Positions 49,310 to 60,520 of a stretch of 64,000 nucleotides of DNA are shown here, piece by piece. A program made the position numbers and the translations under genes. Each line of letters opens with the position of its first letter. The first letter of the stretch is position 1. The notes under the pieces are model-generated. The model made no database searches and was not told the origin of the DNA. It saw only the letters and a program-made list of their open reading frames with translations. The stretch comes from Calamus simplicifolius (lineage: Eukaryota; Streptophyta; Magnoliopsida; Arecales; Arecaceae): contig UESW01001613.1 of assembly GCA_900491605.1 (NCBI GenBank), positions 340,836 through 404,835 of the forward strand, read 5' to 3'.

Positions 49310-50312
49310 AATCCGATGGTACATCGGATCTTCGATGCCCATGGTACATTGGACTTTTTTTATTGAGAGCCGATGGTACATCGGTCTGCCATTGGTACAC
49401 TGGGCTTTCCATGCCGAGTCTGGCCTCGGGCTTTTTGAATTCGATGGTACATCGGATCTTCGATGCCAATGGTACATTGGGTTTTTGTCGAGAGCCGATG
49501 GTACATCGGTCTGCCAGTGGTACACTGGGCTTTCCATGCCGAGTCTGGCCTCGGGCTTTTTGAATCCGATGGTACATCGGGTCTTCATTGCCAATGGTAC
49601 ATTGGGTTTTTATCGAGAGCCGATGGTACATCGGTCTGCCAGTGGTACACTGGGCTTTCCATGCTGAGTCTGGCCTCGGGCTTTTTGAATCCGATGGTAC
49701 ATCGCGTCTTCGTTGCTAATAGTACATTGGGCTTTTTGTTGAGAGACGATGGTACATCGGTATGCCAGTAGTACACTAGGCTTTCCATGCCGAGTCTGGC
49801 CTCGGACTTTTTGAATCCGATGATACATCGGGTCTTCGTTGCCAATGGTACATTGAGCTTTTTAAATCCAATGGTACATCGGTCTGCCAGTGGTACACTG
49901 GGCTTTCTATGCCGAGTCTGGCCTCGGGCTTTTTGAATCTGATGGTACATTGGGTTTTTATTGCCAATGGTACATTGGCTTTTTGAATCCGATGGTACAT
50001 CGGGTCTTCATTGCCAATGGTACATTGGGCTTTTTGAATCCAATGGTATATCGGTCTGCCAGTGGTACACTGGGCTTTCCATGCCGAGTCTGGCCTCGGG
50101 CTTTTTGAATCCGATGGTACATCGGGTCTTCGTTGCCAATGGTACATTGGGCTTTTTGAATCCGATGGTACATTGAGTCTTCGTTGCCAATGATACATTA
50201 GGCTTTTTATCGAGAGCCGATGGTACATCGGTTTGCCAGTGGTACACTGGGCTTTCCATGCCGAGTCTGGCCTCGGGCTTTTTGAATCCGATGGTACATC
50301 GGGTCTCGTTGC
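49310..50312. repeat. Tandem array of short inverted repeats, part 1
   Basis: Monomers of about 25 bp, each centred on TGGTACA with complementary arms: CCGATGGTACATCGG, CCAATGGTACATTGG and CCAGTGGTACACTGG. Spacers include GTCTTCGTTG and GCTTTTTGAAT, and some units carry a longer spacer beginning GCTTTCCATGCC. Cut at 50312 by the nested element and resumed at 55974. Open frames on both strands follow from the repeat and are not genes. Confidence 0.93.
50308..50312. repeat. Target-site duplication GTTGC, left copy
   Basis: Identical to 55969-55973; together they bracket the nested Athila-like element inside the palindrome array (GTTGC is part of the array spacer TCTTCGTTGCC). Confidence 0.94.
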
Positions 50313-51360
50313 TGATAAGTCTATTTATTATCCCAATTTAACTATTAAAATAAATATTAATTACTTTGAATTTATTAAGAATTGATACTTTTTATGGATG
50401 TTTGCAGAAAAGAACCTTATAGATGGAAAGAGCTCAATTTTTGGAATCCAATGATGCAGATGACACTCAAATCAGGATTCGATTTACCCAAAAAAGGAAG
50501 AAAAAAATGATTTTACATAATTCCCAGTGCAAACTAAGGCAGGTGATGTTGAACGGATGGCTGAGAAATTTTCTCACAATATCTGAATGATCTTGAGCGT
50601 CCGATTGACTCCAACTTTGATTAAGAGGAAACCCTAGATGAGCTCTATAAAAGGAGGACCTCAGGCATTAGTTAGGAGGAGGAGTTTCTACAAAGCTCTT
50701 TTTATTCTTCTTTTATTTAGATTATTGTATTTATGCATGAGTGGCTAGATTCCTTCAACTTGGGATGATGATGAAGCCTGTAATCAGGTTTTATCTTTCT
50801 TTTTGTTCTTAATTTCTATGCAATACAAATTATGCTCTTCTTTATTATATCTTTGAGTTATTTTTCTGATTGAGGTTTTGATCTGGCATACACGGCCTGT
50901 ACCCTCTATCAACGTACCATGATCTCAGGATACGGTACGTGCCTAAGAGAGACATATCGTAGCATGATATATTAGACCCTTAACCTTGCAATTATTAGAT
51001 AGTTTATACTCTAAGCGGACGTGCCGTGATCTTCTGATACGGTCCGTGCCTGACAAAAGATAAATTATTCTAATTTTAAATTTGCAAAAATTATTACTAT
51101 TGCAACATTAAAAAAGAAGATAAAACCTGTTTGCATGGTGGATTCGGATTCCTGGGTTGCTTCTCCTACTATTTGAATTTTGTTAATTAATTAGTTATTA
51201 TCTTTTAATAATCGCTATTCTTAATATAATCCTCTATAGATAATTTTTCTTTTTCTCTTTCATGAAATAATTGCCCTTGATCCTCGAGGATACGATCCCG
51301 ATTCACCACTAGCTATAGTAGTGAGTAGGTTTTATTTTTGACCGCCAACGACAGCGATCA
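50313..51360 (+). repeat. 5' LTR of the Athila-like element
   Basis: 1048 bp. Contains a TATA box CTATAAAAGG at about 50645. Same length as the 3' LTR. Confidence 0.94.
50646..50653 (+). promoter_or_regulatory. Probable LTR TATA box
   Basis: GAGCTCTATAAAAGGAGG context, conserved in the other LTR at about 55248-55260. Confidence 0.6.
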
Positions 51361-51372
51361 AATTATTGGTTA

Positions 51373-52735
51373 ATGCCTTTCTCCCTAAAAGATAGAGCCA
51401 AGTATTGGTTAAATTCACTAGACATTATAATTTCAACTTGGGACCAGCTTCAGAAGGAATTTCTTAAGAAATACTTTCCTATAGGAAAAATGAATCAAAT
51501 TAGAAAAGCCATAACCAATTTTTCTCAGTTAGAGGGAGAAATGTTTCATGAAACGTGGAAGAGATTAAAAGAATTAACTAGAAATATCCACACTATGCAA
51601 TACCTAAATGGCAGTTAGTTCAATGTTTTTATGATGGATTGTCAGAAAGGCATCGACAAATGATGGATGCCTCATGTGGAGGAACATTTATGCTAAAAAA
51701 TGAACATGAGGCATGGCAGCTTTTTGAAACTCTAAGTGAAAATTCCTTGTACCATAAGTTTGCTGCCCATAGAGATCCTCCCACAGAACCTAAGAGAGGT
51801 GGAATATACAACATAGGTCAGTCTATAGACATCTATATCAAAATTGATGAACTATCCCAAAAACTTGATCAAATTCTACAAGTTAAAAATATCTCTTCCC
51901 CATCTACTCAATAACATGAGGTTTGTATAATCTGTTCAAGTCCGACTCATTCTATAGGGGAATGTCCAGCTGCATACCAATTTCCTGAGCTTGTTCAGGA
52001 GCAAGCCTACCAAGCCCAAACTCAAATGGCTCCTAGACCAGAAAATGGTCCATATTCGAATACTTACAATCCTACTTGGCAAAATCACCCAAATTTTTTA
52101 TGGAAACCCCAACCTATCATCAGTCCAACATCAATTAGGCCTAACCATCAGGAGACCCAATTTAGAAGCATGTCGTATTCCCAATATCCAAGTGCTCCTC
52201 AACATTCAGCAAATAATTATGATCCTACTTTCGAATAGAAGGTGTTACAAGCATTGAAAGGGCTAGAAATGAATATTCATCTTCTTCACTCACACACACA
52301 ATCCATTGTACAACTAGAAACCCAGATAGGTCAACTAGCCACAACATTCAGTAAAAGAGAATGGAGTAAGCTACCAAGTCAGTCCGAAGCTAATCCTAGG
52401 GACCTAAACATCCAAGGATCAAAACAAGAAGCCCAGATTAACCAACTAAGTATTATTCATACATTAAGATCTGAAAAACAAATAGATAATCAGATGAATA
52501 CACATGATGAAGAAGAACTAGAAGTCCCACCACTAGAACAACTTATTGAGCTGGGTCAGCCCGAAACACCTGAGGCATCAGAGTCTAATGTAATGGCCAA
52601 TCCACCAATTGAGCCCATGTCAGAAGAAGATAAACAAAAAAATAGGGTTGTAGCACCATTCCTAAATAGACTTAAGTCCAATCAAAATTCAGCCCAATTT
52701 GATAAGATTTGGAGGTCTTTAAGCAAGTTAAAGTG
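51373..52735 (+). pseudogene. Athila-type gag, N-terminally truncated
   Basis: Starts inside the capsid-like domain (MPFSLKDRAKYWLNSLDIII, then WDQLQKEFLKKYFP), a stop and frameshift at about 51616, then SERHRQMMDASCGGTFM. A zinc knuckle of form C-x2-C-x4-H-x4-C (CIICSSPTHSIGEC) sits at about 51930-51970, followed by a Gln/Asn-rich stretch and a Glu-rich tail (52242-52735). Family members usually have about 120 residues before the PFSLKD motif, so that part is lost. Confidence 0.85.
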
Positions 52736-52752
52736 AACATCCCTTACTTAAC

Positions 52753-53838
52753 ATGATCCAACAAGTCCCAGCCTATGCCAAATTTCTTAAGGATCTATGT
52801 ACCAAAAAGAAAACAATCAATGTGCCCAAGAGAGCCTTTCTAGCAGCCAGTGTGAGCTCTTACCTATCAAATCATATGCCAGTAAAATACAAAGATCCAG
52901 GATCACCCACTATTTCATGCATTATGGGGAACACCCTCATAAATAGGGCTCTATTAGACTTAGGGGCGAGTGTTAATATATTGCCATACTCTGTATATGA
53001 GCAACTAGGGTTAGGAAAACTAAAGCCTATGAAAATAATCCTACAACTAGCTGATCACTCTTTGAAAGTACCCAAGGGAATAGTAGAGGATGTATTGATC
53101 AAAGTTGGTAACTTTATCTACCCATTGAACTTTGTGATTTTAGAAACTGAACCGATGACAAACCCAAAAAGCCACATCCCAATGATTTTAAGTAGACCAT
53201 TTTTGGCCACATCTAATGCCCTAATTAATTGTCGAAATGGATTAATGAAACTCTCCTTTGGGAATATATCAATTGATCTTAATATTTTTAATCTTACCAA
53301 TACACATCAAACGAGTGACTCAAATTATGTTCAGGATATTGTTTATAATCCAATTGACCTTAGTGATGAAAAGCTTAACCTAGAAACCTGCATAAACCAA
53401 GATGGGGAGCAAATTAATAAGGTTGCTATAATTGATGAAAAATCAAGATGGAAACTTCCAACTGAACCACTAAAGAAAGTACTTGAACCATTACCCAAAC
53501 AATCAATAAAGGAAGCACCCAAATTAGAACTAAAACCACTTCCCAATCATCTCAACTATGTATATCTAGGTCCATCAGAAACCATGCCTTTGATTATTTC
53601 AACCGACCTAGACTCCTCACAAGAAGGAAAACTATTGAATGAGAATAAAGAAGCGTTAGAATGGACCATGGCTAACATAAAAGGAATTAGCCCCTCGATC
53701 GTTCAACATAGAATTCACTTAAGGGAAAAAACCAAGCCTATAAGAGACCCCCAAAGAAAACTTAAACCAACCATGAAGGAAGTAGTAAGGGAAGAGATCA
53801 TCAAACTCCTTGATAATGGTAATCAAAGTGAGCCATAA
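52753..53838 (+). pseudogene. Athila-type protease and start of reverse transcriptase, C-terminally deleted
   Basis: 361-residue open frame. Residues 24-180 are a retroviral-type aspartic protease with NRALLDLGASVNILPYSVYE (the usual Asp-Thr-Gly reads Asp-Leu-Gly, as is normal in this plant group) and a second conserved block IPMILSRPFLATSNALI. A linker follows, then the first RT residues (HRIHLREKTKPIRDPQRKL to VVREEIIKLLDNG). The frame ends within a few codons because RT, RNase H and integrase are deleted. The protease could in principle still be made. Confidence 0.85.
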
Positions 53839-54392
53839 TGTCTGGTTGAAGATGTTAAACTTATCACTTTTTGGGAGGCAACCCAAAATTTTTATGTTCT
53901 AACCTTTATTTCATGATTCTTATTTTTAGGAATAAGAGACTACTCTGCATGGTTACTCCTAACATTACACGAGGCATATCTCATCAATGTGGTGTTTTTC
54001 TTTGTTTTATTCTTTCTTACTTCATTGAGGACAATGAGAATTAAGTCGGAGGGTAAGAGAAATCTTTTGAAAAATATTTTGAAAATACCTTGGCATTTTT
54101 TGAAAATTTCAAAATTTTTATAAATCATGTGTTGTGAAAGAAATTCTTGAGCAAAATTGACTAGAAAAAGGTAATAGAGTTAGAAAGTATTGGCTAATTA
54201 CTGTAGAGAGCCAAGGAGTAGACTAGCTGGTCAGACTTTTAGTAACCTACTTAGGTCATCTAAAGGCTATTAGCACTTTCATTGCACATGCACACTGACG
54301 AGATAAATTAGGTATTAGTTGTAAGAAAAATTAGTAATTGATATACACCCCAACGAAAGAAACTTGAATTTAAGGAAAGAGCTACCTGCCTA

Positions 54393-54447
<55 letters not shown>

Positions 54448-54920
54448 TTTAAACATCGGTTTCCCATCGAGTAACTGGGCACCTTCGCCTAAGTAAGCGT
54501 TGTTGTTCGCGTCAAAAAATGGACAATGTGAAGATATCGCTAAAAAAAATATAAATAAATAAATAATATATATCATGCAGTGTGAAAGCCACCTCAGGTC
54601 ATGTGCTTAATTTGAGGGTGATAAAAGTTGCTCAAAGTAAGTGATAAGCGAAGATACCATTGTTTCTTACAAACTAGTACCGAAATGCTAAGTTAGCCAT
54701 CACAAACATAAGTGTTGTAGATCTATAGATGAACTCTAAGAAAGTTTCTGATAGTTCTGACAGCAAAATTTACTTCAAAAACTCAATACTTAGTTAGTGA
54801 TACTGGCTATCTTCTTTCAACCTTAAGCCTATATTTAATTTTACAAAAGAGAATTTTAGTGATGCATGGTTTTATTTTAATTACATTGCTAAGGGACTAG
54901 CAATGATTAAGTTGGGGTCG
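53839..54920 (+). other. Post-pol untranslated region of the Athila-like element
   Basis: Holds the GGGAGGCAACCC stretch typical of the region after pol, an AT microsatellite (54396-54445), and the polypurine-like AAGTTGGGGTCG (54909-54920) just before the 3' LTR. No gene. Confidence 0.7.
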
Positions 54921-55968
54921 TGATAAGTCTATTTATTATCCCAATTTAACTATTAAAATAAATATTAATTACTTTAAAATTATTAAGAATTGATACTTTT
55001 TATGGATGTTTGCAAAAAAGAAGCTTATAGATGGAAAAAGCTTAATTTTTGGAGTCCAATGATGTAGATGACACTCAAATCAGGATTCGGTTTACCTAAA
55101 AAGGAAGAAAAAAATGATTTCGCATAATTCCCAGTGCAAACTAAGGCAGGTGATGTTGAACGGATGGCTGAGAAATTTTCTCACAATATCTGAATGATCT
55201 TGAGCATCTGATTGACTCCAACTTTGATTAGGAGGAAACCCTAGATGAGCTCTATAAAAGGAGGACCTCATGCAGTAGTTATGAGGAGGAGTTTCTATAA
55301 AGCTCTTTTTATTCTTCTTTTATTTAGATTATTGTATTTAGGCATGAGTGGCTAGATTCCTTCAACTTGGGATGATGATGAAGCCTGTAATCATGTTTTA
55401 TCTTTCTTTTTATTCTTAATTTCTATGCAATACAAATTATGCTCTTCTTTATTATATCTTTTGAGTTATTTTTCTGATTGAGGTTTTGATCTGGCATACA
55501 CGGCCTGTACCCTCTATCGACATACCGTGATCTCAGGATACGATACGTGCCTAAGAGAGACATATCGTAGTATGATAGATTAGACCTTTAACCTTGTAAT
55601 TATTAGATAGTTTATACTCTAAGCGGACGTACCGTGATCTTCTGATACGGTCCGTGCCTGATAAGAGATAAATTATTCTAATTTTAAATTTACAAAAATT
55701 ATTACTATTGCAACATTAAAAAAGAAGATAAAACCTGTTTGCATGGTGGATTCGGATTCCTGGGTTGCTTCTCCTACTATTTAAATTTTGTTAATTAATT
55801 AGTTATTATCTTTTAATAATCGCTATTCTTAATATAATCCCTTATAGATAATTTTTCTTTTTCTTTTTCGTGAAATAATTGTCCTTGATCCCCGAGGAAA
55901 GGATCCCAATTCACCACTAGCTATAGTAGTAAGTAGGTTTTATTTTTGACCGCCAACGACAGCGATCA
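54921..55968 (+). repeat. 3' LTR of the Athila-like element
   Basis: 1048 bp, ends CGATCA, followed by GTTGC (55969-55973). Confidence 0.94.
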
Positions 55969-55973
55969 GTTGC
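55969..55973. repeat. Target-site duplication GTTGC, right copy
   Basis: Pairs with 50308-50312. Confidence 0.94.
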
Positions 55974-56455
55974 CAATGGTACATTGGGCTTTTTGAATCC
56001 GATGGTACATCGGGTCTTCATTGCCAATGGTACATTGGGCTTTTTGTCGAGAACCGATGGTACATCGGTCTGCTAGTGGTACACTGGGCTTTCCATGCCG
56101 AGTCTGGCTTTGGGCTTTTTGAATTCGATGGTACATCGAGTCTTCGTTGCCAATGGTACATTGGGCTTTTTGAATCTGATGGTACATCGGATCTTCGTTG
56201 CCAATGGTACATTGGGCTTTTTGAATCCGATGGTACATCGGGTCTTCGTTGCCAATGGTACATTGGGCTTTTTGTCGAGAGTCGATGGTACATCGGTCTG
56301 CCAGTGGTACACTGGGCTTTCCATGATGAGTCTGGCCTCGGGCTTTTTGAATCCGATGGTACATCGAGTCTTCATTGCCAATGGTACATTGGGCTTTTTG
56401 AATCTGATGGTACATCGGGTCTTCGTTGCCAATGGTACTTTGGGCTTTTTGTCGA
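55974..56455. repeat. Tandem array of short inverted repeats, part 2
   Basis: Continuation of 49310-50312: the same three inverted-repeat classes around TGGTACA with about 51-bp double units, ending near 56455 where integrase-proximal sequence starts. Confidence 0.92.
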
Positions 56456-56553
56456 GAAGCTGAGATGCTTAAACCTCTATTTATTAGTTTCAAGTGCGGG
56501 GTGGGAGCCCCACGAGAATACAATCATGAAATTTTATGTAAAGAAAGAGTACA

Positions 56554-57300
56554 CTACTGATAATACCGATGGAGGTTGTCAACGTTCCACATCCGTGGGA
56601 GCGGCTTTCCGTCCAGCTCTTCTATTTTGTACACTACGTGGCGGAGTGCCTCGGTGATCCGGTAGGGTCTTTTCCAGTTTGGTGCTAGCTTGCCCCCTTC
56701 CGTCAGTTTTGAGATTTCAGCTCGACGAAGGATGAGGTCCCCCAGCAAGAAGGTCCTTGGGCGGACGCGAGCGTTATAATATCTAGCCGCTCGCTATCGG
56801 TAGGTTGCCATTTGGAGTCGCGCTCAGTCCCGTATCTCTTCCACCAGATCAAGGTTGGCCCGCAACTGGTTTGGGTTGTCTTCCTCGCTATAGGATTCTA
56901 CTCTAGGGCTCGGGGCATCGATCTCTACAGGAATGACTGCTTCGGATCCGAAGACGAGGCTGAAGGGAGTTTCTCCGATGGGGCCTGTAGCATTGTGTGG
57001 TAGGCCCATAGCACACTGTGGAGCTCCTCTACCCACCGTCCTTTGCAGTCATCTAGCCGGGCTCTCGGTCCTTGGAGAATGATGCGATTGGTCACCTCGG
57101 CCGCTCTGTTGGTCTAAGGATGCCCTACAAAGGTGAACCGCTGATGGATGCCGAGCTCGGTACAGAATCCTCGGAAGGGTGCGTTGTCGAACTGCCGGCC
57201 GTTGTCCGTGACCAGAGTATGCGGCAGCCCAAACCAACATATTATAGACTTCCAGAAGAAATCCCTCACCTTGCCCTCGGTGATCTTGGCAAGCGCCTCA
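56554..57300 (-). pseudogene. Tat integrase, catalytic core end and C-terminal part
   Basis: Spread over several frames. It shows the second catalytic aspartate (LVTDNGRQFDNAPF, about 57215), the catalytic glutamate region (NRAAEVTNRIILQGP), FGSEAVIPVEIDAPSPRVES at about 56950, and the chromo-less C-terminus KLAPNWKRPYRI to MWNVDNLHRYYQ ending at 56554. Stops and frameshifts between the blocks. It inserts retrotransposon DNA in active relatives. Confidence 0.85.
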
Positions 57301-57928
57301 GCCTCGATTCATTTGGTGAAGTGGTCGACAGCCACCAGCAGGAATTTACGCTGGTCGGAGGTAGGAGGGAATGGCCCAAGATGTCCATCCCCCATTGGGC
57401 GAAGGGCCAAGGTGTTGCCAGAGGGGCCAGTTGAGATGTCGGCTGCTGTTGGATATTGGCATGGCGTTGGCAGCTATCACACTTCTTGACAAGCTCGGCC
57501 GTGTCCTCCCTCATGGTCAGCCAATAATACCCCTGCCGCAAGGCCTTGTACGTCAGGGCTCTGCCCCCCAGATGACTCCCGCATATGCCTTCATGGATTT
57601 CTCGTAAGATATAGTCAGCTTCAGTAGGCTTGACGCACTTGAGGACCGGGTATGAGAATGATCTTCGGTAGAGCTTCATATCCATCATTAGGAACTTCAG
57701 GGCCCATCGCCTGAGTAGTCTGGCCTCGGCCGGGTCTTCAGGGAGGGTGCCGTCAGTGAGATATCGGACATAAGCGTCCATCCAGGAAGGCTCCTGCTCG
57801 ACCGGTATTGCCTTCTCCACTGCCGCTTCAATGCTCGGGACTTGCAGGTGCTCCACGTACGTCCTTCCTAAGGTCCCATCGGCCGAAATGGCCAAGCGGG
57901 ACAATGCATCAGCCCTAGCATTTTTCAT
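57266..57928 (-). pseudogene. Tat integrase, zinc-binding N-terminus and core start
   Basis: Starts after RNase H (NARADALSRLA) and contains the His-His-Cys-Cys zinc site (HEGICGSHLGGRALTYKALR to CDSCQRHA) and the first catalytic aspartate in WPFAQWGMDILG. A frameshift follows within the core. Confidence 0.88.
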
Positions 57929-57961
57929 CCGGGGAATATAACTGACGTGGAAATATGCAAA

Positions 57962-58435
57962 TCAAGAGGCTTGAGACTGCACTTTGCTCAGGTAGCGGGA
58001 TATGGCCAGGTCTCTAGCTTTGTACTCCCCAACGACCTGCCCAGAGACAAGCTGGGAGTTCGTGAAGGCCCTCAGATGCTCCGCACCAAGCTCCTCGGCT
58101 AGCTTCATCCCTGCCAGCAAGGCTTTATATTCCGCTTGGTTGTTGGTGGCTGGGAACAAAAACCGAAGGGCATACTATACCACCTCTCCCTCGAGACTCT
58201 CAAGAATAAGTCCAGCTCCACTCCCTTGAGAATTTACCGCTCCATCCACATGAAGGATCCAGTCTTCTTTCTCCACACCCTCGGGCGTAGGGGACTCCAT
58301 GTGCGCCTCCGAGTGCAACTTATCCGGATGCTCCTCTGCCCAAGTGCACTCGACCAGAAAGTTGGCTAACACCTGGGACCTCATTGCAGGCCTTGGCCGA
58401 ATGGATAAATCAAACTCCCCAACTTGATGGCCCAT
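57962..58435 (-). pseudogene. Tat second RNase H domain
   Basis: Two in-phase blocks: DWILHVDGAVNSQGSGAGLI (58277 region) and NNQAEYKALLAGMKLAEELG followed by FTNSQLVSGQV (58150-58040). The first aspartate and the glutamate are present, but the expected second aspartate (usually SDSQL) reads Asn here. A stop lies between the blocks. The presence of this extra RNase H after the ordinary one is a Tat-lineage trait. Confidence 0.83.
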
Positions 58436-58439
58436 TTGG

Positions 58440-58929
58440 CCAGCCGATCGGAAGTGTCAGGACAGGACAGAATAGTTCAAAGTGGTTGGTCCATGAGCAC
58501 TACGATCGGATGAGCTTGGAAGTAGGATCAGAAGCACTGAGCTGAGACCACCAGGGCGAAGATGATCTTCTCAGTCTTAGAGTATCTCGTCTCGGCACCG
58601 TGAAGCACTTTACTAGTGTAGTAGACCGGTTTCTGCACCCCATCGGCATCCATGCGGATAAGCACGGAGCTAATAGCCTCGGGGGAAGCTGCTAGATACA
58701 AAAAGAGTTACTCCCCGCTCCTCGGCTTAGACAGCAGTGGAGGAGTAGATAGAAATTTCTTCAGCTCTTCAAAAGCTTCCTGACACTTCTTCATCCACTC
58801 GAAGCTATTGACCTTGCGCATCACCTTAAAGAAGGGCAGACACCGCTCTACCAACCTTGACATGAAGCGGCTCAGGGCTGCAACCCTCTCGATCAGACGC
58901 TGCACCTCCCTTTTATTAGCTGGGGCCAC
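58440..58929 (-). pseudogene. Tat first RNase H and RT connection
   Basis: NKREVQRLIERVAALSRFMS, then FEWMKKCQEAFEELKKFL (58929-58708), followed by degraded RNase H sequence with KPVYYTSKVLHGAETRYSK (about 58630-58570). Several stops. Confidence 0.8.
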
Positions 58930-59657
58930 ATATCCAAAATGGCTCGGATTTTGTCTGGGTTGGCTTCAATTCCTCGCTGCATCATCATGATGCCCAGGAA
59001 CTTGCCTGCAGCAACTCCGAAGGCGCACTTGCGGGGGTTTAGCCTCATCCGGTACCGATGCAGGTTGGCAAAGGTCTCCGCAAGGTCGGCAATATGGTCT
59101 GTAGCGTGGGTGCTCTTGGTCAGCATATCGTCCACATTCACCTCCATGTTGCGCCCGATCTGGTCCTCGAAGACCTTGTTCATCAACCTCTGGTAGGTAG
59201 CCCATGCATTCTTCAACCCGAACGGCATCACCTTGTAGCAATATATCCCCTTCTCGGTGACAAAGGAGGTTGCCTCTTCATCAGCCGGGTTCATCCTGAT
59301 CTGGTTGTACCCTGAGAATGCGTCTATGAAGCTAAGGGTATCGTGGCCGGACATAGCATCTACCAGCTGATCGATCCGAGATAGCGGGAATTTATCCTTG
59401 GGGCATGCCTTGTTGAGGTCAGTGAAGTCCACGCACATCCTCCAACTCCCACTAGCCTTGCGGACCATTACAACATTCGCCAGCCAATCGGGGTAGTGCA
59501 CCTCGCGAATGTGTCCGGTCGTCGTCAACTTACGCACCTCTTCATCTATGGCCTTCTGTCTGTCTAGAGCAAAGCTCCTCTTCTTCTGCCGAACAGGCCA
59601 GCACTCCGACCTGATATTGAGTTGGTGGATAATCACATCCTCCAGAATGCCTGGCAT
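58893..59657 (-). pseudogene. Tat reverse transcriptase
   Basis: 254-residue frame with DWLANVVMVRKASGSWRMCV, DFTDLNKACPKDKFPLSRID, SFIDAFSGYNQIRM and MPFGLKNAWATYQRLMNKVF. The catalytic motif, normally Tyr-Val-Asp-Asp, reads NVDDM, so the tyrosine is lost. It ends in a frameshift at about 58930. It copies element RNA to DNA in active relatives. Confidence 0.92.
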
Positions 59658-59711
59658 GTCGGATACTGATCAAGCAAAGATATTGGCATTGGCTCGCAGG
59701 AAAGCAAGGAG

Positions 59712-60520
59712 CTAGCCGCGAGCCTCCTCCGAAAGCAGAGCCCCTATTTGAATGATCTGCGTCGGGTCCTCCCCCAGGGGGAAGGACAGCAGATGCTCGG
59801 CCGGCTCTTCCCTCCTCTCTGAGTCTCGGGGGTCCAGCGCTTCTGGTGTAGGTATGGGCATCACCCCCTGAGGAGTAGGGGCCATGTGGCAACACAGTGG
59901 CGGTGAGTTCTGCTCCCCGTGCATCTCTTCGAGCCCTTCGCTGGTTGAGAATCTCACTAGGAGACTTTTGGTGGAGATTATGGCATCCAAGAGATTAAGC
60001 TCGGGCCTTCCGAGTATGGCATTGTAGGCGAGGGGCACCCGGACCACCAGGAAGCTCATGAAGACTGTACTTTGGTGCGGGGTCGTGTCAGCTGTGACAG
60101 GAAGAGTGATTTCCCCTCAACATTCATGGAATCTCCGGTGAACCCCATCAGGGGCATGGTGACAGGTCGAAGCAGATCGGGTGACAGGTTCATAGAGAAA
60201 AAGCATCGTAATTCAAAACATCCACCGAGCTTCCATTATCAACCAGAATTCTTTTTACAGGGTGTTTAGCTATTGTCATTGACACAACGACGCTATCATC
60301 ATTTTTATTGACCACCCCCTTTAGGTCCCTTTTAGAAAAAGGGATTACAGAATCTAACTCTCCCTCCCCCTTGGCCTCTTGAGTGGGCCGCCTGTCCCCC
60401 AGGAAATCATCGTCACCATCTTCTCGGTTGGAGCATTGTCGATCATCGGGGCGGCAGCGCTGATGGGCCAGGAACTCTTGGGTTGTTCCTCTGAACGAAC
60501 TTCCCCATGTGGCCATGCTG
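59712..60520 (-). pseudogene. Tat protease region
   Basis: VVSMTIAKHPVKRILVDNGSSVDVL (active-site Asp-Asn-Gly-Ser-Ser, a form usual in this lineage) at 60310-60210, and after a frameshift the conserved FLVVRVPLAYNAILGRPELN block (60059-59995). An acidic/proline linker to RT follows (to 59712). Confidence 0.83.

Larger units (their letters stand above)
50313..55968 (+). mobile_element. Athila-like gypsy element, defective, nested in the large Tat element
   Basis: Two 1048-bp LTRs (TGATAAGT to CGATCA) flanked by a perfect GTTGC duplication. Between them: a gag beginning abruptly in its middle 12 bp after the 5' LTR, a zinc knuckle, a protease, the first residues of reverse transcriptase, then a jump at about 53820 to post-integrase sequence with the GGGAGGCAACCC stretch. 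Leader, primer-binding site, first part of gag and nearly all of RT, RNase H and integrase are missing. The LTRs differ at roughly 4-5 percent of sites by eye, so it is younger than its host element. A (TA)n tract lies at 54396-54445. Confidence 0.92.

Noticed and set aside
49212..50259. Many overlapping open frames on both strands with repeats of GTSG and MYHR-like peptides
   Set aside because: They are translations of the palindrome array; period and lack of stops on both strands follow from the repeat, and no start context or domain exists.
55966..56657. Long open frames of 185-193 residues on both strands
   Set aside because: Same array, part 2; one of them runs on into integrase-proximal DNA in the wrong strand.
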